DNA from: Pedobacter westerhofensis
GTDB lineage: Bacteria; Bacteroidota; Bacteroidia; Sphingobacteriales; Sphingobacteriaceae
Direction: 5' to 3'
DNA length: 64,000 nt
Assembly: GCF_900182595.1 (NCBI RefSeq)
Contig: NZ_FXTN01000010.1
Coordinates: 62,001 to 126,000, forward strand
Shown here: piece by piece, positions 1 through 8,026 of the stretch
Numbering within the stretch: position 1 is the stretch's first letter
How the letters are laid out: each line of letters begins with the position of its first letter
Made by a program: the position numbers and the translations under genes
Notes under the pieces: model-generated
The model's input: the letters and a program-made list of their open reading frames with translations, nothing else
Database searches by the model: none
Told to the model about the DNA's origin: nothing

Positions 1-189
1 TTAACAGTGGATGACGTAAAGGCTGCAGACAGCGCCTTTTTCTGCGGAACAGCAGCAGAAATCATCGGCATTGCCTCGGTAGACGAAACAGTCTTCCCTG
101 CGGTATGGACCGAAACCCTCGGCGCAACCATACAAAGGACCTACAAAGCATTAGTACTAGAAAAACAAAATTACGAAGTAATCATATAA
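1..189 (+). CDS. ilvE: Branched-chain amino-acid aminotransferase, C-terminal end (5' truncated by window)
   Basis: About 62 residues are open from the first base and end in TAA at 187-189. The segment carries the FFCGTAAEI motif, typical of the C-terminal region of fold-type IV PLP aminotransferases, followed by the short tail seen in IlvE. The enzyme transfers the amino group between glutamate and the 2-oxo acids of valine, leucine and isoleucine in the cytoplasm, the last step of the pathway encoded downstream. Only 15 bases separate it from ilvD, so it is probably the first visible gene of the same operon. The start, the catalytic lysine and any promoter lie outside the window. Confidence 0.85.
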   Translation, partial: LTVDDVKAADSAFFCGTAAEIIGIASVDETVFPAVWTETLGATIQRTYKALVLEKQNYEVII

Positions 190-204
190 CAAGTAAAACA
201 AGAA

Positions 205-1905
205 ATGTCACAAGAAACACCAGAACTAAACCGCTACAGTAAAGTTTTCACACAAGATCCTACTCAACCGGGAGCCCAGGCCATGTTATATGGTATCGGA
301 CTCACCACTGAGGATATGTCAAAAGCACAGGTAGGGATTGCCAGCATGGGTTATGATGGAAATACCTGCAATATGCACCTGAATGATCTGGCAAAGATCG
401 TTAAAGATGGTGTGTGGAAAAATGATATGGTCGGTTTAACTTTCGGTACAATTGGTGTAAGTGATGGTATGTCTAATGGCACAGATGGCATGCGTTACTC
501 ACTGGTTTCAAGAGACGTGATCGCAGATTCAATTGAAACGATCTGCGGCGGCCAGTATTACGACGGACTGATCACAATCCCCGGATGTGATAAAAACATG
601 CCAGGCTCTATTATGGCTATGGGACGCCTGAACAGGCCATCGATCATGGTGTACGGCGGCAGTATCCACTCCGGAAAATATAAAGGAAAATCATTGAATA
701 TCGTTTCAGCTTTTGAAGCACTGGGCGAGAAATTAGCAGGTAATTTATCTGAAGAAGATTATCAGGGAATTATCCGCCACACTTGCCCGGGAGCGGGAGC
801 TTGTGGTGGTATGTATACAGCCAACACAATGGCCAGCGCAATCGAAGCCATGGGCATGAGCCTTCCATACAGCTCTTCTCACCCTGCTACCAGCGATGAG
901 AAAAAACAGGAATGCCTGGAAGCCGGAAAGGCAATCAGAATATTGCTGGAAAGAAATATCCTTCCATCAGATATCATGACCGAAAAAGCATTTCACAATG
1001 CTATTGTAACGGTAATGGTATTAGGCGGATCAACCAATGCAGTACTGCACCTGATCGCAATGGCTAAATCAGTAGGATTAAATCTGACACTTGAAGACTT
1101 TCAGCGTATCAGCGATAACACTCCTGTTCTGGCCGACTTAAAACCAAGCGGACAATACTTAATGGAAGATGTACACGAGATTGGCGGTGTTCCGGCAGTA
1201 TTGAAATATCTTTTAAAAGTTGGATTGGTGCATGGCGACTGTATGACTGTAACAGGTAAAACCCTGGCAGAAAACGTAGCTGATGCAGCAGATCTGGATT
1301 TTGATGCACAAAAGGTAATCTTCCCGGTAGAACAGGCTTTAAAACCTACAGGCCACCTGCAAATGTTGTATGGTAACCTGGCTACAAAAGGTGCCGTTGC
1401 GAAAATCAGTGGTAAAGAAGGCGAAAGATTTGAAGGCCCTGCACGTGTATTTGAAGGGGAACAAAAACTGATCGCCGGTATCCAGAGCGGAAAAGTACAA
1501 CGTGGGGATGTAGTAGTGATTATCCAGGTAGGCCCTAAAGGAGCTCCGGGAATGCCCGAGATGCTGAAACCAACTTCTGCGATTATTGGTGCTGGTTTAG
1601 GTAAATCTGTAGCGCTGATCACCGACGGACGTTTCTCTGGCGGTACCCACGGATTTGTGGTAGGCCATATCACTCCTGAAGCATGGGACGGCGGAAACAT
1701 CGGACTGGTAAAAGACAACGATATCATTACCATCGATGCGGTGAATAATACCATCAACCTGAATATCTCTGATGAAGAACTTGCTGCACGCAGGGCAGCC
1801 TGGGTGCAATTGCCCCCACCTGTTAAAAGCGGTGTACTCTATAAATATATCAAACAAGTAAGCAATGCCAGTGAAGGGTGTGTAACTGACGCCTACACAG
1901 ATTAA
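205..1905 (+). CDS. ilvD: Dihydroxy-acid dehydratase
   Basis: This 566-residue protein has the usual length for IlvD and begins at an ATG 15 bases after ilvE. It dehydrates 2,3-dihydroxy-isovalerate and 2,3-dihydroxy-3-methylvalerate to the 2-oxo acids of valine and isoleucine. Visible landmarks are Cys55 (GNTCNMH), Cys128 (PGCDKNMPG) and Cys194/Cys200 (CPGAGACGGMYTANTM), which match the iron-sulfur ligand and active-site region of the IlvD/Edd family. The C-terminal half has the TDGRFSGGTHGFVVGH block. The gene is followed 32 bases later by ilvB on the same strand. The assignment over 6-phosphogluconate dehydratase rests on the sequence pattern and on the ilv context. Confidence 0.97.
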   Translation: MSQETPELNRYSKVFTQDPTQPGAQAMLYGIGLTTEDMSKAQVGIASMGYDGNTCNMHLNDLAKIVKDGVWKNDMVGLTFGTIGVSDGMSNGTDGMRYSLVSRDVIADSIETICGGQYYDGLITIPGCDKNMPGSIMAMGRLNRPSIMVYGGSIHSGKYKGKSLNIVSAFEALGEKLAGNLSEEDYQGIIRHTCPGAGACGGMYTANTMASAIEAMGMSLPYSSSHPATSDEKKQECLEAGKAIRILLERNILPSDIMTEKAFHNAIVTVMVLGGSTNAVLHLIAMAKSVGLNLTLEDFQRISDNTPVLADLKPSGQYLMEDVHEIGGVPAVLKYLLKVGLVHGDCMTVTGKTLAENVADAADLDFDAQKVIFPVEQALKPTGHLQMLYGNLATKGAVAKISGKEGERFEGPARVFEGEQKLIAGIQSGKVQRGDVVVIIQVGPKGAPGMPEMLKPTSAIIGAGLGKSVALITDGRFSGGTHGFVVGHITPEAWDGGNIGLVKDNDIITIDAVNNTINLNISDEELAARRAAWVQLPPPVKSGVLYKYIKQVSNASEGCVTDAYTD

Positions 1906-1937
1906 TTAACCAGAGCCCTAAATAAAAACGAATTACT

Positions 1938-3677
1938 ATGGAAACAGTACAAGAGGAAGCAGCAACATTGGCCCAACCAAAGAAAACCACAACGGTTACG
2001 GGATCAGTTGCCTTGCTGGAAGGACTAATTGCCGAAGGAACGGAAACAATTTTCGGTTATCCCGGAGGTGCGATCATGCCCATCTATGACGCAATCTATG
2101 ATTACAAGGATAAACTAAACCATATATTAGTCAGGCATGAACAATGTGCTGCACACGCAGCCCAGGGTTTTGCACGCACATCGGGCAAAGTCGGCGTAGT
2201 ATTCGCTACCAGCGGCCCTGGTGCAACCAACCTGATCACTGGCCTTGCCGATGCACAAATTGACAGTACTCCCCTTGTTTGTATTACCGGACAGGTATTT
2301 GCTACGCTGCTGGGGACAGATGCTTTCCAGGAAACGGATGTGATCAATATCAGCGCACCTGTTACCAAATGGAACTACCAGGTGACTGATGCAAGCGAGA
2401 TCCCTGCTGCGCTGGCGAAAGCTTTTTATATCGCACGCAGTGGCAGACCGGGACCTGTATTGATCGATATTACGAAAAACGCGCAAATGCAGTTGTTTGA
2501 GTATGAAGGTTACACTCCATGCAACCATATCCGCAGCTACCGGCCAAAACCAATCGTTAGAAACGAATATATCGAACAGGCAGCAGCATTGATCAACAGT
2601 GCTAAAAAGCCGTTTATCTTATTCGGGCAGGGTGTTTTACTGGGAAGTGCCGAGCAGGAGTTTAAAGCTTTTGTAGAAAAAAGCGGGATTCCGGCAGCAT
2701 GGACGATCCTGGGTGCAGGTGCCATTCCAACAGACCATCCTTTAAATGTAGGTATGCTGGGCATGCACGGAAACTATGGCCCTAACGTACAGACCAACTC
2801 ATGTGATGTAATGATCGCCATCGGAATGCGTTTTGACGACCGCGTAACCGGCCGTCTTGATAAATATGCCAAACAGGCGAAAGTGGTACACCTGGACATA
2901 GATCCTGCAGAAATCGATAAAAACGTAAAAGCTGATGTTCCTGTTTGGGGCGACTGTAAAGAGACTTTGCCACTGTTAACCGCTCTGATCACAGAGAGAA
3001 CGCACGAAGCATGGCTGGCAGAATTCAAGGCCTTTGAAAAAATAGAACAGGAAGAACTGATACAGAAAGAACTGGACCCGCAGACAGGAGAACTGACCAT
3101 GGGCGAAGTCATTAACCAGTTAAATTTCCTGACCAAAGGAGAAGCAGTAATTGTAAGTGACGTTGGTCAGCACCAGATGGTGGCCTGCAGATACGGTAAA
3201 CTGAACACTACCCGTCTGAGTGTTACCAGTGGTGGTTTAGGCACAATGGGCTTCGGCTTACCTGCTGCCATCGGGGCTAAGTTTGGTGCGCCAAACCGTA
3301 CAGTAATTGCTGTAATCGGCGACGGCGGCTTCCAGATGACCTTACAGGAACTGGGCACGATCATGCAGTTTGGAGTTGATGTGAAGATCCTGATCCTGAA
3401 CAATCAATTTTTAGGAATGGTGCGCCAATGGCAACAATTGTTTAATGAAAAGCGTTATTCATTTGTTGATATTACCAGCCCGGATTTCGTGAAACTTGCT
3501 GATTCTTATTCGATTGCAGGAAAAAGAGTTACTGAACGTGAAGACCTGATCCCTGGTCTTGAAGAAATGCTCAGCAACCCCGGCTCATTCCTGCTTGAAG
3601 TAATGGTAGCCAAAGAACACAACGTGTTCCCAATGGTTCCGCAGGGAAGCAGCGTAAGCGAAATCAGACTTAAATAA
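1938..3677 (+). CDS. ilvB: Acetolactate synthase, large catalytic subunit
   Basis: This 579-residue thiamine-diphosphate enzyme condenses pyruvate with pyruvate or 2-oxobutyrate, the first common step to valine/leucine and isoleucine. The N-terminal PYR domain shows the FGYPGGAIMPIYDA block and the cofactor-activating glutamate in VRHEQCAAHAAQG (Glu68). The C-terminal domain has the ThDP/Mg motif that begins GDGGFQM and ends with NNQFLGMVRQWQ. The length and the presence of a regulatory subunit 9 bases downstream identify it as the anabolic, FAD-type IlvB rather than a catabolic AlsS. It starts at ATG 1938, 32 bases after the ilvD stop. Confidence 0.97.
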   Translation: METVQEEAATLAQPKKTTTVTGSVALLEGLIAEGTETIFGYPGGAIMPIYDAIYDYKDKLNHILVRHEQCAAHAAQGFARTSGKVGVVFATSGPGATNLITGLADAQIDSTPLVCITGQVFATLLGTDAFQETDVINISAPVTKWNYQVTDASEIPAALAKAFYIARSGRPGPVLIDITKNAQMQLFEYEGYTPCNHIRSYRPKPIVRNEYIEQAAALINSAKKPFILFGQGVLLGSAEQEFKAFVEKSGIPAAWTILGAGAIPTDHPLNVGMLGMHGNYGPNVQTNSCDVMIAIGMRFDDRVTGRLDKYAKQAKVVHLDIDPAEIDKNVKADVPVWGDCKETLPLLTALITERTHEAWLAEFKAFEKIEQEELIQKELDPQTGELTMGEVINQLNFLTKGEAVIVSDVGQHQMVACRYGKLNTTRLSVTSGGLGTMGFGLPAAIGAKFGAPNRTVIAVIGDGGFQMTLQELGTIMQFGVDVKILILNNQFLGMVRQWQQLFNEKRYSFVDITSPDFVKLADSYSIAGKRVTEREDLIPGLEEMLSNPGSFLLEVMVAKEHNVFPMVPQGSSVSEIRLK

Positions 3678-3686
3678 TTAACGACC

Positions 3687-4307
3687 ATGAGCGATTCAAA
3701 AGATATAGAATTAGGAAATTCCAAGCAGGAATTTACCATTACAGTATACACTGAAAACCAGATCGGCATACTGAACCGTATTGCCATCATATTTTCGAGA
3801 AGAAAAATCAATATTGAAAGCCTGAATGTCTCTCCCTCAGAAATTGAGCACATCCACCGCTTTAACATCCTGATCACTGAAACAGAAGATGTAGTAAAAA
3901 AACTTGCCAGACAGATTGAAAAACAGGTAGAGGTGCTTAAAGTATATGCCAACACCAATGACGACATTATCTGGCAGGAGCTTGCCCTGTACAAAGTACC
4001 TACAGAGATTGTTGCCGAAAAAGTGTTTGTAGAACGCCTGCTGCGTGAAAACGGTGCCAGAGTAGTGGTGATCCGTAAGAACTACACCATCTTTGAAACC
4101 ACAGGCCACCGATCTGAAACAGATAAACTGATCGAAGTACTGCAGCCATACGGACTGATCGAGTTTGTGCGCAGTGCAAGAGTAGCGATCATCAAGGACA
4201 GTGAAGGCTTTAACAGCAAACTGCGTGAGTTTGAAAGACTGGAACCTGGTCAGGAAGTGATAGAAAACGAGTTCCTCGACAAAGAGAAGAACGTATTTAC
4301 CATGTAA
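3687..4307 (+). CDS. ilvN: Acetolactate synthase, small regulatory subunit
   Basis: This 206-residue protein starts 9 bases after ilvB and is its regulatory partner, which usually gives valine feedback control and raises catalytic activity. Residues of about 10-85 form an ACT domain, with the block TENQIGILNRIAIIFSRR followed by INIESLNV. A second conserved region begins near ALYKVPTEIV and carries the RENGARVVVI stretch of the IlvH/IlvN C-terminal domain. The length is longer than enteric IlvN and IlvM and close to two-domain IlvH proteins. After its stop there is a 101-base gap with an inverted repeat before ilvC. Confidence 0.95.
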   Translation: MSDSKDIELGNSKQEFTITVYTENQIGILNRIAIIFSRRKINIESLNVSPSEIEHIHRFNILITETEDVVKKLARQIEKQVEVLKVYANTNDDIIWQELALYKVPTEIVAEKVFVERLLRENGARVVVIRKNYTIFETTGHRSETDKLIEVLQPYGLIEFVRSARVAIIKDSEGFNSKLREFERLEPGQEVIENEFLDKEKNVFTM

Positions 4308-4314
4308 TCCTTCA

Positions 4315-4356
4315 GATCAGCCGCTACGTTATTGTACAATACCGGCCCGGCTGATC
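4315..4356 (+). promoter_or_regulatory. Inverted repeat in the ilvN-ilvC gap
   Basis: GATCAGCCG at 4315-4323 is matched by its exact reverse complement CGGCTGATC at 4348-4356, with a 24-base loop that itself holds the palindrome ATTGTACAAT (4331-4340). No T-run follows, so it does not look like an ordinary intrinsic terminator. It could be an attenuating or mRNA-processing hairpin that sets ilvC expression apart from ilvDBN. The structure is seen; the role is a guess. Confidence 0.35.
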
Positions 4357-4408
4357 AACAAATAAATAATTTAAAAAGAACCTTAAAAATCAAAAAACAA
4401 CAAAAACG

Positions 4409-5890
4409 ATGTCAAATTATTTTAACACATTGCCTCTCAGAGAGAAACTAAACCAATTGGGTGTTTGTGACTTCATGGACAGTTCTGAATTTCTGGATGG
4501 TGTAGATGCATTAAAAGGAAAAAAATTGGTAATTGTAGGCTGCGGTGCACAAGGCCTTAACCAGGGTTTAAACCTGAGAGACAGTGGTTTGAATATTGCT
4601 TACGCTTTGCGTAAAGAAGCTATTGAAGGCAAAAGAGATTCATGGAAAAATGCTACTGAGAACAACTTCCCGGTAGGTACTTACGAGGAATTGATTCCTG
4701 AAGCTGATTTGGTAATCAACCTTACTCCTGATAAACAACATACAGCCGTTGTAAACGCTGTGATGCCTTTCATGAAACAAGGTTCTACCCTGTTGTATTC
4801 ACACGGTTTTAACATCGTTGAAGAAGGATTGCAGGTACGTAAAGATATCACAGTGATCATGGTAGCTCCAAAAAGCCCGGGATCTGAAGTAAGAGCAGAA
4901 TATGTGAGGGGCTTTGGCGTTCCTACCCTGATCGCAGTTCACCCTGAGAACGATCCTGAAGGAAAAGGCCTTGTACAGGCAAAAGCTTACTGCGTAGGTA
5001 CAGGCGGTCATAAAGCTGGTGTATTGAAATCATCTTTCGTAGCCGAAGTAAAATCAGATCTGATGGGCGAGCAAACAATCCTTTGTGGTTTGCTGCAAAC
5101 TGGTTCAATCCTGTCATTCGACAAAATGGTTGAAAAAGGTATCGATGCAGGTTATGCTTCGAAACTGGTTCAGTATGGTGTGGAGGTAATCACTGAAGCC
5201 TTAAAACATGGCGGTATCACTGCAATGATGGACAGGCTGAGCAATGTTGCCAAAATCAAAGCTTTTGAAGTTTCTGAAGAACTGAAAACGATCATGCGCC
5301 CATTGTTCCAGAAACACCAGGATGATATCATGAGTGGCGAGTTTAGCCGTATCATGATGGAAGACTGGGCAGCGGGTGATAAAAACCTATTGGCATGGCG
5401 CGCTGCAACCGGCGAAACTGCTTTTGAAAAAACTCCGGCTGGCGATGTTAAAATCGGCGAGCAGGAATACTTTGACAATGCATTATTAATGGTTGCCTTT
5501 ATCAGGGCTGGTGTTGAGCTGGCTTTCGAAACAATGGTAGAAGCAGGTATCAAACCTGAGTCGGCTTATTATGAGTCGCTCCACGAAACTCCGCTGATCG
5601 CAAATACAATTGCCCGTAAAAAATTATTTGAAATGAACAGGGTGATCTCTGATACAGCAGAATATGGCTGTTATTTATTTGACCATGCTTGTAAACCTTT
5701 GCTGGCAGATTTCATGACTAAAGTAGAAACTGACCTGATCGGTAAAAACTTTAATGAAGGAAAAGATGGTGCTGTAGATAACAGTGCTTTAATCTCTGTA
5801 AATGAAGTGATCCGTTCTCATGAGGTTGAAACCATTGGAGCTGAGCTGAGAAAAGCCATGACTGCAATGAAATCGATTAAAACGGTATAA
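4409..5890 (+). CDS. ilvC: Ketol-acid reductoisomerase (NADP+), long class II form
   Basis: IlvC converts acetolactate and acetohydroxybutyrate to the 2,3-dihydroxy acids using NADPH and Mg2+, the step between ilvBN and ilvD. At 493 residues it is the long class II type, like the E. coli enzyme, with two copies of the knotted C-terminal domain, rather than the roughly 330-residue class I form. The Rossmann region carries VIVGCGAQGLNQGLNLRDSG near residues 42-61, and YALRKE follows at the end of the second strand. SPGSEVRAEYVRGFGVP is a conserved substrate-domain block. The start ATG lies 101 bases after ilvN, and a compact terminator-like hairpin follows its stop. Confidence 0.97.
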   Translation: MSNYFNTLPLREKLNQLGVCDFMDSSEFLDGVDALKGKKLVIVGCGAQGLNQGLNLRDSGLNIAYALRKEAIEGKRDSWKNATENNFPVGTYEELIPEADLVINLTPDKQHTAVVNAVMPFMKQGSTLLYSHGFNIVEEGLQVRKDITVIMVAPKSPGSEVRAEYVRGFGVPTLIAVHPENDPEGKGLVQAKAYCVGTGGHKAGVLKSSFVAEVKSDLMGEQTILCGLLQTGSILSFDKMVEKGIDAGYASKLVQYGVEVITEALKHGGITAMMDRLSNVAKIKAFEVSEELKTIMRPLFQKHQDDIMSGEFSRIMMEDWAAGDKNLLAWRAATGETAFEKTPAGDVKIGEQEYFDNALLMVAFIRAGVELAFETMVEAGIKPESAYYESLHETPLIANTIARKKLFEMNRVISDTAEYGCYLFDHACKPLLADFMTKVETDLIGKNFNEGKDGAVDNSALISVNEVIRSHEVETIGAELRKAMTAMKSIKTV

Positions 5891-5904
5891 GAAACAAAAT
5901 AAGA

Positions 5905-5936
5905 AAACCTCTCCGGTGCTTTAGCCGGAGAGGTTT
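5905..5936 (+). terminator. Hairpin between ilvC and leuC
   Basis: A perfect 12-bp stem is present: AAACCTCTCCGG at 5905-5916 pairs with CCGGAGAGGTTT at 5925-5936 around an 8-base loop. The 3' arm ends in only three T residues followed by A residues, so it is a weak or partial terminator. It sits 15 bases after ilvC and 17 bases before leuC, where it could reduce read-through from ilv to leu or protect the upstream mRNA. Confidence 0.65.
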
Positions 5937-5952
5937 AAAAAACAATAAGAAG

Positions 5953-7359
5953 ATGTCAAAAACATTAGTAGAAAAAATATGGGATGCACACGTGGTAAAA
6001 AGCGAAGCAGGATTTCCTGATATTCTATATATTGATACACACTTAATCCACGAAGTTACCTCACCACAGGCTTTTGATGGTTTACGTAAGAGAGGCCTGC
6101 CTGTTTTACGTCCGAAACAAACGGTGGCTACGGCCGACCATAACGTGCCTACAATTAACCAGCTGCAGCCGATCAAGGAAGAACTTTCGCGCTACCAGGT
6201 GGATATGCTCACGAAAAATTGTGCAGAGTTCGGTATAGAACTGTACGGACTGGGGCACCCTTTCCAGGGAATCGTTCACGTCATCGGCCCTGAACTGGGA
6301 ATTACCTTACCGGGAAAAACAATGGTTTGCGGCGACAGCCATACCTCTACGCATGGTGCCTTTGGTGCAATTGCATTTGGTATCGGTACGTCGCAGGTAG
6401 AACAGGTTTTTGCTACGCAATGCCTGTTGCAGCAAAAACCTAAAACCATGAAAATTGAGGTGAATGGTACTTTGGGTAAAGGTGTAACTGCTAAGGATAT
6501 CATTTTGTATATCCTCTCTAAAATATCTGCTGCCGGTGGTACAGGTTATTTTATTGAGTACGCAGGTTCGGCAATCGAGGCATTGAGTATGGAAGCCCGT
6601 ATGACGATCTGCAACATGAGCATCGAAATGGGTGCCAGAGGCGGACTGATTGCTCCGGACCAAACCACTTTTGATTATATCAAAGGCAGGGAATTTGCAC
6701 CTGCAGGTGCAGAATGGGACAAAGCACTGGCCTACTGGAAAACATTGTACAGCGATGCTGATGCGAAATTTGACAGCGTACTAAGTTTTGACGCAGAAGA
6801 CATTGGCCCTATGATTACCTACGGAACAAATCCAGGTATGGGTATGGGCATTAAAGAAAATATCCCTTCTACCAGTTCACAGCCTGATAAAGAGCAGTTA
6901 TCTTATCAGAAAGCGCTGAACTATATGGGCTTTGACGACGATTCATCACTGATTGGCAAACCAGTAGATTATGTATTTATCGGCAGCTGTACCAACTCCC
7001 GCATCGAAGACCTGCGCGAAGTGGCAGAGTTTGTAAAACACAAGCAGAAAGCACCAAGTGTAACGGTATGGATTGTTCCGGGATCAAAACAGGTAGAACA
7101 GCAGGCCATCAATGAGGGGCTGGACAAGATATTTGAAGAAGCAGGATTTCAGCTTCGCGAACCAGGATGCAGCGCATGCCTGGGAATGAACGAGGATAAA
7201 ATCCCGGCAGGAAAATATTGTGTTTCTACCTCTAACAGAAACTTTGAAGGCCGTCAGGGACCGGATGCAAGAACACTGCTGGTGAGTCCGCTTACAGCAG
7301 CAGCAGCAGCAATTACCGGAAAAATCACTGATGTAAGGGAAATGCTTGCAGAGGCATAA
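5953..7359 (+). CDS. leuC: 3-isopropylmalate dehydratase, large subunit
   Basis: This 468-residue aconitase-family protein isomerises 2-isopropylmalate to 3-isopropylmalate together with LeuD. The opening MSKTLVEKIWDAHVV is typical of LeuC, and CGDSHTSTHGAFGAIAFGIG is the conserved aconitase block. The 4Fe-4S ligands are visible as the Cys in IGSCTNSRIEDL and the two in PGCSACLGMNEDK. It starts 62 bases after ilvC, beyond a hairpin, and leuD follows after 82 bases. The coding 3' end contains an in-frame run of alanine GCA codons (LTAAAAAITG), which is a codon repeat and not a separate element. Confidence 0.97.
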   Translation: MSKTLVEKIWDAHVVKSEAGFPDILYIDTHLIHEVTSPQAFDGLRKRGLPVLRPKQTVATADHNVPTINQLQPIKEELSRYQVDMLTKNCAEFGIELYGLGHPFQGIVHVIGPELGITLPGKTMVCGDSHTSTHGAFGAIAFGIGTSQVEQVFATQCLLQQKPKTMKIEVNGTLGKGVTAKDIILYILSKISAAGGTGYFIEYAGSAIEALSMEARMTICNMSIEMGARGGLIAPDQTTFDYIKGREFAPAGAEWDKALAYWKTLYSDADAKFDSVLSFDAEDIGPMITYGTNPGMGMGIKENIPSTSSQPDKEQLSYQKALNYMGFDDDSSLIGKPVDYVFIGSCTNSRIEDLREVAEFVKHKQKAPSVTVWIVPGSKQVEQQAINEGLDKIFEEAGFQLREPGCSACLGMNEDKIPAGKYCVSTSNRNFEGRQGPDARTLLVSPLTAAAAAITGKITDVREMLAEA

Positions 7360-7441
7360 AATTTTGAGATGAATCCCGTATGATGACAAGAGGTTTTCAT
7401 CATCATATACAAGCTTCATTACTATAAAATAGTAGACACTA

Positions 7442-8026
7442 ATGAAAAAATTCGAAAGATTGTTATCGGCCATCGTGCCTTTGAATATAGAGAATATTGA
7501 TACTGACCAGATTATTCCGGCCAGGTTCCTGAAAGCCACCACTCGTGAGGGCTTTGGCGAAAACCTGTTCCGCGACTGGAGGTATAACGGCGACAATACG
7601 CCTAAACCTGATTTTGTATTGAACGACCCGACTTACAATGGCCGGGTACTGGTAGCAGGCAAAAACTTTGGCTGCGGAAGTAGTCGCGAACACGCGGCAT
7701 GGGCCATACAGGATGCAGGATTTGATGTAGTGATCAGCAGTTTTTTTGCCGACATCTTTAAAGGAAATGCACTGAACAATGGCCTGCTGCCGATCCAGGT
7801 GAGCGACGAGTTCCTGGCGGAGATCTTTACTGCCGTTAGCAAAGATCACAACACCCAGCTGGATGTAGACCTGGAAAGCCAGACCGTTACGATCCAGGCC
7901 ACCGGAGAAGAAGCTGATTTTGAGATCAACGCCTATAAAAAGTCATGCCTGATCAATGGTTATGATGATATCGACTTCATCCTCGCACAAAAAGATTTAA
8001 TAGAAGAATTCGAACAAACAAGATAA
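7442..8026 (+). CDS. leuD: 3-isopropylmalate dehydratase, small subunit
   Basis: This 194-residue partner of LeuC forms the swivel domain of the isopropylmalate isomerase. Key blocks are NIDTDQIIPARFLK near the start and NFGCGSSREHAAWA, the substrate-binding loop of the family. Its length is normal for bacterial LeuD. The stop TAA at 8024-8026 overlaps the ATG of the next gene by one base (TAATG), which implies translational coupling to the ABC ATPase downstream. The 82-base gap before it holds no clear terminator. Confidence 0.96.
   Translation: MKKFERLLSAIVPLNIENIDTDQIIPARFLKATTREGFGENLFRDWRYNGDNTPKPDFVLNDPTYNGRVLVAGKNFGCGSSREHAAWAIQDAGFDVVISSFFADIFKGNALNNGLLPIQVSDEFLAEIFTAVSKDHNTQLDVDLESQTVTIQATGEEADFEINAYKKSCLINGYDDIDFILAQKDLIEEFEQTR

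Noticed and set aside
1101..1757. 218-codon open frame on the minus strand inside ilvD
   Set aside because: It lies fully antisense to the well-supported ilvD gene, has no recognised motif and has the biased composition expected from a reverse-complement shadow.
3506..3994. 162-codon minus-strand frame across ilvB/ilvN
   Set aside because: Antisense shadow of two conserved genes with no own promoter or motif.
7297..7316. Run of GCAGCAGCA-type triplets
   Set aside because: It encodes an Ala-rich segment within leuC and stays in frame; it is a codon repeat with no sign of a separate element.
7084..7596. 170-codon minus-strand frame across the leuC/leuD junction
   Set aside because: It is antisense to two conserved genes; the Cys-rich stretch comes from the GCA-rich alanine codons of leuC read backward.
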